A DNA stretch of 64,000 nucleotides from Pseudomonas sp. S35 (GTDB taxonomy: Bacteria > Pseudomonadota > Gammaproteobacteria > Pseudomonadales > Pseudomonadaceae). The stretch's first letter is position 1. The number at the start of each line of letters is the position of its first letter. Shown here piece after piece: positions 25,954 through 34,484 of the stretch. The stretch covers positions 3,286,001 through 3,350,000 of the forward strand of contig NZ_CP019431.1 in NCBI RefSeq assembly GCF_009866765.1, given 5' to 3'. Made by a program: the position numbers and the translations under genes. The notes under the pieces are model-generated. The model did no database searches, had not been told where the DNA came from, and saw only the letters and a program-made list of their open reading frames with translations.

Positions 25954-27576
25954 GTGAACAAAGCCCGACCGTCCCTGCTGAGCGCTCCGATCCGCCGTCA
26001 ATCCCTCGGGTTGGGATTGTTGGCGTTGTTGCTGTTTATCGCCGGTAGCTGGCATCAGGCGATTATTGGTTTCGACTCACGCTTCGTGGTGTTTGCCCAG
26101 GAAATGCTGCGCCACGGGCCGGGCTTTTTTCCCACCACCTATGGCCAACCTTATGCCGATTACCTGGCCACTTCGACGCTGCTGACCTGGCTGTTGTCGT
26201 TGCCCCTGGGCGAAGTCACCAGCCTCACGGCCTGGCTGCCAACGGCGATTGCCTCGGCACTGATCGTCACCCTTGTGTACCGCCTGACCGCACCCTACGG
26301 CCAGCGTTGGGGGCTGATGAGCATTGCCGTGTTGTTACTCAGCAGCACCTTTATCAGCGAAACCCGGGCGGTGTCCCTGGACCAGATGCTCACCGCCATC
26401 ACCCTCGCGGTATTTTACCTGGGTTATGCCCACGATCACTTCGGTGCAGGCAAACGCTTGCACTGGGTGTACGTCCTCTTGATCCTGGGCTTTGCGATTC
26501 GTGGGCCGATCGGGCTGGTGGTGCCTACGGGCGTGTTGTGCAGCTACTACCTGATCAACCGACAATGGCGACAACTTTTCAGCTTAGGGTTACTGGCGCT
26601 GGCACTGTTGATGGCCTGTGTCGGCCTGCTGTTGCTGATGGCCAAGCTCAGTGGCGGCGAACACTTCATGCAGGACGTGATTCGCATGCAGTTTCTGGGG
26701 CGCATGGACGGCAGCGAAGGCTCCAGTGGCGTGCTGTATTACTTCACCAGTTCCTTGGGCAATTACGCGATGGCCTACCCACTGGCGCTGCTGGTGTTGC
26801 TGGCCATGCTGGTCAGCGGCAGGCGCGTACCGGGCCCGGCGTTGCAGTTGGTGTGGTATTGCGCTGCCGCCGGCTTGCTGGTGCTGGTTGGCTTATCGAT
26901 TCCCCAGGCGAAAAAGGCGCGCTATGTACTGCCGATGCTGCCGATGGCGGCGATGATTGCCGCGTACCCCTTCCAGGTCGCGCACGGGCGTCTGTTTGCC
27001 TGGTTGCGTAGGCTGATGCTGAGTCTATGGACACTATTGCCGGCACTGCTGATCATCGGGCTGGTGGTCGTGCGCCCACGTTATCCGGAGCAGTTGAGTC
27101 ATCTGGAGCCAGCGTTCGCAGTGCTGGGCGCGTTGCAGGCGCTGGCACTGCTGACGCTGTGCACATCTCGCCTGCGCCCAGCGGGGCCCGCTTTCGCCGC
27201 CGTACTGGCGGTGTGGGCCACTTACATACTCGTGGTGGAACCGCTGCAGCGCAGTGTCTACGACACCCGCACATTCACCTTGCAGGTTCAACAGCAGGTG
27301 CTGCAACAGCCGGCTCCCGTGGTACTGCACGGCCTGGGCAAAGACGCTAAGGCTATCAAATACATGGTCAACCTCGACTGTGACAGGGTGCCACTGTTTA
27401 CGCAGCAGGGCTCTGAGCTCACGCCACTGCAGGGGCCCGCGTGGCTGGTGATGAGTGCGACGGATTTCGCCGGTTTGAAAGACCCACGGTTTAGCGCCAT
27501 CAAGCCGACCCTCACCGCAGAGTTCGACAGGAACCCCTATGTGCTGCTGCACTTGGCCAAACCGTCGCAGCCCTGA
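25954..27576 (+). CDS. GT39 (ArnT-like) membrane glycosyltransferase
   Basis: This 540-residue, GTG-started protein is a second GT-C family transferase, 3 bases after ugd and so in the arn operon. About 11-12 membrane helices are visible. The first large loop (FDSRFVVFAQEMLRHGPGFFPTTYG, about 31-55 in part) carries acidic residues in the place of the ArnT active site. LSSTFISETRAVSLDQML is near 130-147. It is clearly diverged from ArnT. It might modify another lipid A position or another envelope glycan, or be an accessory transferase; the acceptor is unknown. Confidence 0.82.
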   Translation: MNKARPSLLSAPIRRQSLGLGLLALLLFIAGSWHQAIIGFDSRFVVFAQEMLRHGPGFFPTTYGQPYADYLATSTLLTWLLSLPLGEVTSLTAWLPTAIASALIVTLVYRLTAPYGQRWGLMSIAVLLLSSTFISETRAVSLDQMLTAITLAVFYLGYAHDHFGAGKRLHWVYVLLILGFAIRGPIGLVVPTGVLCSYYLINRQWRQLFSLGLLALALLMACVGLLLLMAKLSGGEHFMQDVIRMQFLGRMDGSEGSSGVLYYFTSSLGNYAMAYPLALLVLLAMLVSGRRVPGPALQLVWYCAAAGLLVLVGLSIPQAKKARYVLPMLPMAAMIAAYPFQVAHGRLFAWLRRLMLSLWTLLPALLIIGLVVVRPRYPEQLSHLEPAFAVLGALQALALLTLCTSRLRPAGPAFAAVLAVWATYILVVEPLQRSVYDTRTFTLQVQQQVLQQPAPVVLHGLGKDAKAIKYMVNLDCDRVPLFTQQGSELTPLQGPAWLVMSATDFAGLKDPRFSAIKPTLTAEFDRNPYVLLHLAKPSQP

Positions 27577-27767
27577 GCATAGGCGCGGAAGACTCCTACA
27601 CAGCTATGCGTAAAAACCTCTGCCATTTTCCTTTCCGGCGCCAGAGACCCGACGTTACACTCAACGGCATGAGTCGATGAATATGGACCGCCACTGAATA
27701 CGGATCACAGCAACGACGTTATAAGCCCACGCTGCTGCCGCGGGTTACTTCGCAAGAGGACAATGCC

Positions 27768-28004
27768 GTGCCAAATGATGTTTCTGCTGAAATACCTGCC
27801 TTATCGGCACGCCATGAAATACACATCGGCTATTTACCCGCGCCGCCACTGGATCGACTGATGGCACTGCGCAATGCCCTGGTGGCGATGAAAGGTCCGC
27901 TGGTCAGCGAATTGGATCTACAGGAAAACCTGCGAAAGTGCTTGTTCAGCAAAGAAGCCGATGACCGTGTGATGGGCGAGCCTACCCCGTCCAATCCCGG
28001 TTGA
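27768..28004 (+). CDS. Small hypothetical protein (78 aa)
   Basis: A GTG start with AAGAGGA about 9 bases upstream opens a 78-residue soluble protein with a central helix-rich part (PPLDRLMALRNALVAMKG). It has no membrane segment or known motif. It is isolated between the arn operon and the HPP gene. The coding call rests on codon usage and ribosome site. Confidence 0.5.
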   Translation: MPNDVSAEIPALSARHEIHIGYLPAPPLDRLMALRNALVAMKGPLVSELDLQENLRKCLFSKEADDRVMGEPTPSNPG

Positions 28005-28187
28005 TCGATTCGACTTGTTTGGATCGAAAACCTTTAAGTGCATTATTTTTGCATTTAAACCGCATTAATATGCATTGGCGCAGCACTTCCAGGCACGGCA
28101 CACTGCGCAGTGTTCCTCCCCCAAATGCAGGAACTTTCAAAGGGCTTTTCCGGGCAACCAGACAAGCCTTTTTTTTGCCCGCCGTTT

Positions 28188-28913
28188 ATGGACTTTCTTT
28201 CAATGCTCGCTCGCTGGTTCCCTGCTGCTATCAACACCCGTCCTTCTGAATGGAGCCGCGCCGCCATTGGCATGGCCCTGGGGACTATGTTCAGTGTCTG
28301 GCTGTGTGCCCAGGTCTTCGGCATGGAGGTGGCGCTGCACCTGCTTGGCCCGCTGGGGGCCTCTGCCGTGCTGTTGTTCGCCGTGTCCTCCGGTGCGCTG
28401 GCGCAACCCTGGTCGATCATCGGCAGCTACTTGTGCGCCGGTGTGGTTGCGTTACTGGTTGCTCGGGTGCTCGGACGCACCTTGGGCGGCGCCTGCCTCG
28501 CGGCGGGCATGGCGGTGGTATTGATGTGCTGGCTGCGTTGCCTGCACCCGCCGGCAGGTGGCTTGGCCATGACGCTGGTATTGGCTGATCCTGCCTCCGC
28601 AGCCCTTGGCTGGTATGAATTGGGCGCAGTGCTGTTGGGTGCGAGTGCCCTGCTCGCCTGCGCGCTGGCGTATAACAATGTCACGCGCACGCGCTATCCC
28701 AAGGGCGCTGTTGAATCACCGGCGGCAATCCTGGTCGCCCCCAACGCCCACAGTACTCCCGCCATCATCGCCGCTGATTTGAAGCTGGCACTGGCCGAAA
28801 TGGAACAGTTCTACGACGTCGAGCCCACGGCGCTTGAGCAGTTAATCCACGCTGCAGAAACCCACGCCCGGCGGCGCAGCATCGGCGAAGTGCTGGCCCG
28901 TCGGGTGGGGTGA
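28188..28913 (+). CDS. HPP family integral membrane protein
   Basis: About 241 residues from the ATG at 28188 (MDFLSMLARWFP). Longer starts exist, but upstream residues are unlike the family. It has four to five membrane helices, with LLGPLGASAVLLFAVSSGALAQPW near 55-78 and the conserved HPPAGGLA near residues 125-132 that names the family. A soluble C-terminal tail of about 60 residues carries helical Glu-rich segments. HPP proteins of cyanobacteria are linked to nitrite transport, but the role in pseudomonads is not settled. Confidence 0.85.
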   Translation: MDFLSMLARWFPAAINTRPSEWSRAAIGMALGTMFSVWLCAQVFGMEVALHLLGPLGASAVLLFAVSSGALAQPWSIIGSYLCAGVVALLVARVLGRTLGGACLAAGMAVVLMCWLRCLHPPAGGLAMTLVLADPASAALGWYELGAVLLGASALLACALAYNNVTRTRYPKGAVESPAAILVAPNAHSTPAIIAADLKLALAEMEQFYDVEPTALEQLIHAAETHARRRSIGEVLARRVG

Positions 28914-29174
28914 CACACGCGACGGAAGGCCCATCTCGCAGCTTGCAATGGGGCCTGCGCGGACTAGAGTAAATACACCACTTGAAGTTGTCTGCTGTTC
29001 ACCGTGACGTCTGGATACACGTTTTTCCAGTAGCGAAGACAAAGGAATGTCTGGCTATGGATCCATATCCATCAAGCGTCGTCGTGTATCGGTCATTGCC
29101 GTCACCCCCTCACGCTGCCTGCGCTCCTACTCGAGTGTTTCGACAGTAAATGTTGGAAGCGAGAGGGCCCGGCC

Positions 29175-30794
29175 ATGGACGCTACTTTTAAAGCGCTGTT
29201 CAGTTCCACCCTGTTTGAGCCACGACAACGACATCGTCTCAGCCTTCGGGCTTACATGGACCTAACTATCAAGCGCATGCATGCGATTTTTGATAGCGGT
29301 GCCATCAATAATGACTTGTGGTTGGGGCAACCACGTCAACGGGAGTTCGCCAATCTCTGCGAAATAATGGGCTGGCTGGGCGCATTCGATTACGCCCTGC
29401 ACTCCTCTATCGTCGACCATATGATCGCCGTCGATGCCCTGTTCAACCACGCCAGCCCTCGCCAACTGACGCGTTATCGTGATGAAGCCCTGCGCCTGCG
29501 CAAGGTCTACGCCTTCGGCTGCACGGAAGCGGCCATGGGTACCGACGTGCGCCATTTGCAAACCCAAGTGACATACGATCATCAACGACAGCGACTAATC
29601 CTCCACTCCCCCTCCCCTCAAGCCTGCAAATGCTGGATAGGCAACGCCTTGCACGCGGCCCAGGTGGTGATGGTGATTGCGCGCCTGATCGTTGGCGGCA
29701 AGGACGAGGGGCTTCACTGGTTTCGCGTGAAGATTCGCCAACGAGAAAACGGCCGCCTCAAAGACGGTGTTCGAGTAATGGCTTGCGATCCCAAGGGCGG
29801 TATTCATGCCAATCAAGTCGCGGCAATCCGCTTCGAGCATATGGAACTTCCGGTCGATGCGCTGATGCAACGACACGCGCACTTTACCCCGGAAGGAAGC
29901 TTTGTCAGCGACCTGCCGTTGGATGAACGCTTCATTGATTCGTTGAAGACCTTCCTTCAAGAGCGGCTGTTGTTCATGGCCGGCATTCGCCACAACGCGG
30001 GCCTCGCTGCGCACCTGGGGTATCGGTTTGCCCAGCACCGCCTGATCCAAGGGCCAGATGGCCGTATGCCGCTCCTCAGTCAACCGCTGTTTCGTCAGCG
30101 CCTCTACGCCATACAGCTCAAGGCCTTGGCGCTCAAATACTTGGAGCAAGCAATACGCAAGCGCTTCGAGGCGAATTGGGCGCAACTCGCCCGACGCAAG
30201 GAGTTGCACGTATTGGCCGCACTGGACAAGTCAGTCGGTGCCTGGCTGGGGCTCGACGTGATAGCCCTGTCCCGCGAGCTGTGCGGTTCCCAGGGCTTTC
30301 ACCATTACAACCAGATCGTCACGCAGCGTATGGACTGCGAAGTCGCCAATACGTTCGCCGGTGACAGCTCGGTGATGGCGTACCAAATCATCAAGAAGGC
30401 GTTGGAGCGCCCACGATTTGTCGACAACCCGCCCACCAATATCGGCCAGTGTGTGGAAGCAAAGATCGTCGCGCAATGTACCGAGGCCGGTGGGTATACC
30501 CATCAACAGGCCTTGGGCATGGCCTACGCCAGGGCACTTGACCTGATCGTTCAGGAAGTCGAAAGCCATCAACTGCCGGATCGGGAAATATGTGTCGACC
30601 TGATTCAAGTGTTCCGCCCACTGTTGCATACCTGGCTGGACGCCAGTGCCGACACCCTCAGCCAGCACGCCACCCCGGAGCGGATTGTGAGCCTGGCCGG
30701 CCTGCTCAGGCCTCCGCAGGCCCTGGTCAGCGCGCCGATCGATAAGCCTGATTACATCAGTCAATTCACGCGTCCATTGTATGAGGAGCAATGA
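29175..30794 (+). CDS. Acyl-CoA oxidase-like flavoprotein
   Basis: This 539-residue protein has the layout of eukaryotic-type acyl-CoA oxidases rather than ordinary acyl-CoA dehydrogenases. FGCTEAAMGTDVRHLQTQVTYD (about 115-136 in part) corresponds to the ACOX flavin/substrate strand, ARLIVGGKDEGLHWFRVKI follows near 174-192, and two C-terminal helical domains end the chain. Such enzymes introduce a 2,3 double bond and give H2O2, or act on acyl groups tethered elsewhere. AGAGGG lies about 7 bases before the ATG. It starts a three-gene unit with the P450-RidA fusion, whose ribosome site lies within its last codons. Substrate unknown. Confidence 0.75.
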   Translation: MDATFKALFSSTLFEPRQRHRLSLRAYMDLTIKRMHAIFDSGAINNDLWLGQPRQREFANLCEIMGWLGAFDYALHSSIVDHMIAVDALFNHASPRQLTRYRDEALRLRKVYAFGCTEAAMGTDVRHLQTQVTYDHQRQRLILHSPSPQACKCWIGNALHAAQVVMVIARLIVGGKDEGLHWFRVKIRQRENGRLKDGVRVMACDPKGGIHANQVAAIRFEHMELPVDALMQRHAHFTPEGSFVSDLPLDERFIDSLKTFLQERLLFMAGIRHNAGLAAHLGYRFAQHRLIQGPDGRMPLLSQPLFRQRLYAIQLKALALKYLEQAIRKRFEANWAQLARRKELHVLAALDKSVGAWLGLDVIALSRELCGSQGFHHYNQIVTQRMDCEVANTFAGDSSVMAYQIIKKALERPRFVDNPPTNIGQCVEAKIVAQCTEAGGYTHQQALGMAYARALDLIVQEVESHQLPDREICVDLIQVFRPLLHTWLDASADTLSQHATPERIVSLAGLLRPPQALVSAPIDKPDYISQFTRPLYEEQ

Positions 30795-30795
30795 A

Positions 30796-32412
30796 ATGGC
30801 CCTTCAGAGAAAACCTGATTTCTCAGATCCGAAAGTCATCAGCGATCCCTACCCGGCCTTCGCTTGGCTGCGCACGCACGACCCAGTGCATTGGTGCAAA
30901 CACCACAAGGCTTGGATGCTCACCCTTTTTGAGGACGTTAACGCCGCGCAGGCAGATGCAGGGCGTTACTCATCCAATCGAATGCGCCAACTGGTGGACG
31001 CGCAATTACCCCTGCAAAAACGTGCCGTGTTGGAACCCTTTGTCGAGAAGGCAAAGCGCTGGATGTACGCGCAGGATGGCAAGGAGCATGAGGCTGGACG
31101 CAGAGTGTTGGGTAAAACATTCAGCCCGGCCTCTATCGACGCGCTTGAAGGTGCGATTCAACAGATTGTCGACGACCAACTGAAGCAGTTGAGCCCTCGT
31201 CCGGAAATGATGGCTGAGCTGTTCAACAAGATTCCGGCGCTGATTCTCGCGCATTTGTTCGGTATACCAACCGAAGACGCGTTGAAAATCAGGAACTGGA
31301 CCGACGCAATTATCGTGTGCATGGTGGGCAGCACCGACCCCGCTTATGGCCCCAATGAGGCGCTACAGGCTATCGAAGAGATGTACGCCTATTTTTCGCG
31401 GCTCATTGGTCAACGCCGACGTGCGCCCGAACACGACCTGGTCAGTCAAGTGATCGCTGCTGGCGACAAAGCGGGTATGAGTGAGGAAGACGGCCTGGCT
31501 CAACTGGCATTCATCCTGGTTGCCGCCACCACCACCAGTGCCGATCAATTGGGAATCATCTTGTTCTACCTGCTGGACAAGCCCAAGCGATGGGCGCAAG
31601 TCAGGAACGACCCCGGTACGCTAAACGACGTTATAGAAGAAATACTGCGCATTTGCCCGGCGGGTCAACTCAGTCACAGGGTACTGACTGAGGATGTAGT
31701 TTTGCGCGGTAAAACGCTGCACAAAGGCGAGTTGGTGTTTCTGATGCGGGCGGCCGCCAATCGCGATCCGGTGCACTTTTCCCGCCCCGATCAGTTCAAT
31801 TTGAAGCGCCAGAAGCAAGACCACTTGGCTTTTGGGCGCGGTCCGCATTTCTGCATGGGCCGGCTGCTTTTCAAATTGGAGGCCCATATTTTGTTTACTG
31901 CCCTGCTGCAGCGTTTTCCGCACATGCGCCTCATTAAAGGGCAGCCGCCGCGCTGGCGCGACAACAGCCTGCAGTTTCGCGGTCTAAGTCGGATCCCGGT
32001 GGATTTGGCTCTGACCGATGATGTTATTACCCGTTGTTTTTCCGCGGCGCCTTGGGAAAAGAAAGGCGGCTACTGTCGCGCATTGCGCGCCGGCAACCTC
32101 ATCATGACCAGTGGCACCGTCGCGTTCGATGAGCGAGGCGAGCCTTTTGCCCACGACGATGTCTATGGTCAGACTTGGCGATGCCTGGAGATTATCGAGA
32201 CCGCGCTCAAGCAACTGGGCACCGATCGTACACGCGTGATCGCCACGCGCATGTACACCACCGACATGGCGCTGTGGCAGGAAATCCTCAAGGCCCATAA
32301 GGCGTTTTTTAACGGTTGTGAACCGACGACGATGTTGCTGTGTGTAAAGGCGCTGATCGCACCTGTATATCTGATTGAAATCGAAGCCCAGGCCATGGCT
32401 GGCAACCCATGA
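30796..32412 (+). CDS. Cytochrome P450 fused to a RidA/YjgF-like domain
   Basis: I chose the ATG at 30796 (GAGGAG 7 bases upstream). Of 538 residues, about 1-405 are a P450: I-helix AATTTS (243-248), E282-x-x-R285, and heme motif FGRGPHFCMG with C353. About 411-535 are a RidA-like domain (GNLIMTSGTVAFDERG near 433-448, LIEIEAQAM near 526-534). The reading frame is continuous. RidA deaminases have an Arg near the position of T512, and here it is absent, so plain imine deaminase activity is doubtful. I infer that a P450 product is handled by the attached domain. It is coupled to the next gene by ATGA. Confidence 0.88.
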   Translation: MALQRKPDFSDPKVISDPYPAFAWLRTHDPVHWCKHHKAWMLTLFEDVNAAQADAGRYSSNRMRQLVDAQLPLQKRAVLEPFVEKAKRWMYAQDGKEHEAGRRVLGKTFSPASIDALEGAIQQIVDDQLKQLSPRPEMMAELFNKIPALILAHLFGIPTEDALKIRNWTDAIIVCMVGSTDPAYGPNEALQAIEEMYAYFSRLIGQRRRAPEHDLVSQVIAAGDKAGMSEEDGLAQLAFILVAATTTSADQLGIILFYLLDKPKRWAQVRNDPGTLNDVIEEILRICPAGQLSHRVLTEDVVLRGKTLHKGELVFLMRAAANRDPVHFSRPDQFNLKRQKQDHLAFGRGPHFCMGRLLFKLEAHILFTALLQRFPHMRLIKGQPPRWRDNSLQFRGLSRIPVDLALTDDVITRCFSAAPWEKKGGYCRALRAGNLIMTSGTVAFDERGEPFAHDDVYGQTWRCLEIIETALKQLGTDRTRVIATRMYTTDMALWQEILKAHKAFFNGCEPTTMLLCVKALIAPVYLIEIEAQAMAGNP

Positions 32413-33260
32413 ACGTGGCCAGTGAACGTCAGGCGGTACGCGATGCAGTGGTCATGCATGTAAGCGACATCACGCTCACCACCAAGGGCGGGCCAGTGCC
32501 GGTCAGGCTGTATCGGCCGGCGCACCCGGGTCCCGCGCAGGTCCTGATGTTTTTCCACGGGGGCGGCTGGGTCGCAGGCGACCTGGACACCCATGACAGT
32601 TTCTGCCGAGTCATGTGTGAGTGGGCCGGCTGCGCAGTGGTGGCAGTGCACTACGCCCGGCCGCCGGAGCATCGTTTTCCCAGGGCGGTGGAAGACTGTT
32701 ACGCCGCTACCGAATGGATAGCACACCAAGGTCCCGACCTGGGATTGACGCCCTCGCGCATGGCAGTCGCAGGCGGCGGTTCGGGGGGAGGCTTGGCTGC
32801 CGTAATTTGCCAGATTGCCAGGGATCTGGAAGGACCCGACATAGCTTTTCAGTTGCTGCTGTATCCGGTACTTGACTGCCTGGCGCGCAATCGGTCCCGA
32901 GGGCAATTCGCCGAGGGATTTGGCTTGACCAGCAAAAAGTTGGATGAGTATCTGAACCACTACGTGCCCCGAGGTATTGCGTTGGATCACCCTTGGTTGT
33001 CGCCCGCGCGAACTGCATGCTTTAACGGGTTGCCCGCCGCTCTGATCGTTACCGCCGGCTGTGACCTGCTGCGCGATGAAGGGCGTGCTTATGCTCGCCG
33101 CCTGAAAAAAGCCGGTGTGCCGGTGCGTCACAAGGAATATCCAGGCATGCGCCACGGTTTTATCAACTACCCCTCTGCGGATCTGCAGGCCAGACGCGCC
33201 ATCCTGCTTTGCGTCGAAGCGTTGGCGGGCCATTTCAGGAGAACTCGCACCTCTGCATAA
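32409..33260 (+). CDS. HSL-family alpha/beta hydrolase with altered nucleophile motif
   Basis: This 283-residue protein has the HSL/GDXG family oxyanion motif HGGGW (50-54), a GCDLLRDEG segment with the likely catalytic Asp, and GMRHGFI with the likely His near the C-terminus. The nucleophile elbow, normally VAGDSAGGNLAA, reads VAGGGSGGGLAA (120-131). In an ungapped alignment Gly124 replaces the Ser and Ser125 is one place late. It still fits GXSXG loosely (GGSGG), so it could be active with a shifted loop, or be a non-hydrolytic relative. Its start overlaps the P450-RidA stop, so the two are translated together. Confidence 0.85.
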   Translation: MNVASERQAVRDAVVMHVSDITLTTKGGPVPVRLYRPAHPGPAQVLMFFHGGGWVAGDLDTHDSFCRVMCEWAGCAVVAVHYARPPEHRFPRAVEDCYAATEWIAHQGPDLGLTPSRMAVAGGGSGGGLAAVICQIARDLEGPDIAFQLLLYPVLDCLARNRSRGQFAEGFGLTSKKLDEYLNHYVPRGIALDHPWLSPARTACFNGLPAALIVTAGCDLLRDEGRAYARRLKKAGVPVRHKEYPGMRHGFINYPSADLQARRAILLCVEALAGHFRRTRTSA

Positions 33261-33295
33261 ATGCAAAAACGACCTGCATGATTGACGGTTGTACT

Positions 33296-33309
33296 GTGCA
33301 AATTTGCAC
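33296..33309. promoter_or_regulatory. Perfect 14-base palindrome upstream of the BCAA operon
   Basis: GTGCAAATTTGCAC lies 69 bases before the 3-hydroxyisobutyryl-CoA hydrolase start, with extra partial symmetry (TAC...GTA) outside. It is a good candidate operator for a dimeric regulator. I cannot name the regulator. Confidence 0.45.
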
Positions 33310-33377
33310 TGGTACGATCACGAGAGCGTTCGCCCACGAACCTCTTGATAAAGAACAATAAAAGCAGGGAGTTAGAG

Positions 33378-34481
33378 ATGACTGCTCAGGTTTCATCCGA
33401 AGCAAGCCGTGCCGATACACCTCAGGAAGAGGTGCTGGCCGACGTCCGCAACCATATCGGCCACCTCACCCTCAACCGCCCCGCCGGTCTGAACGCCATT
33501 ACCCTGGACATGGTGCGCCGCCTGACCCGGCAACTGCAGGCCTGGTCAGACGACCCATCGGTCTACGCCGTGGTCCTGCGCGGTGCTGGCGACAAGGCCT
33601 TTTGTGCTGGCGGCGATATCCGCTCTCTCTACGACAGCTTCAAGAACGGCGACACCCTCCACGAAGACTTCTTCGTCGAGGAGTACGCCCTAGACCTCGC
33701 CATCCACCACTACCGTAAACCCGTACTGGCGCTGATGGATGGGTTTGTCCTGGGCGGCGGCATGGGCCTCGTACAAGGTGCGGATCTACGCGTTGTCACT
33801 GAGCGCAGCCGCCTGGGTATGCCGGAAGTAGCTATCGGTTACTTCCCAGACGTGGGCGGCAGCTACTTCCTGTCACGCATTCCCGGCGAACTGGGGATTT
33901 ACCTCGGCGTCACCGGGGTGCAGATCCGCGCAGCCGATGCACTGTATTGTGGGTTGGCAGACTGGTACCTCGACAGCGCCAGGCTGGCCGAGCTGGACCA
34001 GAAGCTCGACCACCTGCACTGGCACGACTCCCCCCTCAAGGACTTGCAAGGCATGCTGGCGAAGCTGGCGGTGCAGCAACTGCCCGATGCGCCGCTGGCG
34101 ATCTTGCGCCCGGCGATCGACCACTTCTTTGCATTGCCGGATGCCCCTAGCATCGTCGAGCAATTGCAGGCCGTCACGGTCGCTGATAGCCATGAATGGG
34201 CACTCAACACGGCCCAACTGATGCAGACCCGCTCCCCCCTGGCTATGGCTGTCACCCTGCAAATGCTGCGCAAGGGCCGCCGTCTTTCACTGGAGCAGTG
34301 TTTTGCCCTGGAACTGCACCTGGACCGCCAGTGGTTCAAGCGCGGCGACCTGATCGAAGGCGTACGTGCCCTGATCATCGACAAAGACAAGACCCCACGC
34401 TGGAACCCGCCCACCCTGCATGGGTTGGCGGCTGCCCATGTCGAGAGCTTCTTCCAACAGTTCGAGCAGATTGCGAGATAA
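33378..34481 (+). CDS. 3-hydroxyisobutyryl-CoA hydrolase
   Basis: This 367-residue crotonase-fold enzyme removes CoA from 3-hydroxyisobutyryl-CoA in valine breakdown. The start MTAQVSSEAS has a GGGAG-type site upstream; an in-frame start 32 codons earlier would run through the palindrome. LNRPAGLNAITLDMV (about 35-49), FCAGGDIRSLYDS near 77-89, the oxyanion-hole segment GFVLGGGMGLVQGADLRV near 122-139 and the added C-terminal domain (to 367) separate hydrolases from short enoyl-CoA hydratases (about 260 residues). It pairs with the following dehydrogenase. Confidence 0.88.
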   Translation: MTAQVSSEASRADTPQEEVLADVRNHIGHLTLNRPAGLNAITLDMVRRLTRQLQAWSDDPSVYAVVLRGAGDKAFCAGGDIRSLYDSFKNGDTLHEDFFVEEYALDLAIHHYRKPVLALMDGFVLGGGMGLVQGADLRVVTERSRLGMPEVAIGYFPDVGGSYFLSRIPGELGIYLGVTGVQIRAADALYCGLADWYLDSARLAELDQKLDHLHWHDSPLKDLQGMLAKLAVQQLPDAPLAILRPAIDHFFALPDAPSIVEQLQAVTVADSHEWALNTAQLMQTRSPLAMAVTLQMLRKGRRLSLEQCFALELHLDRQWFKRGDLIEGVRALIIDKDKTPRWNPPTLHGLAAAHVESFFQQFEQIAR

Positions 34482-34484
34482 GCC

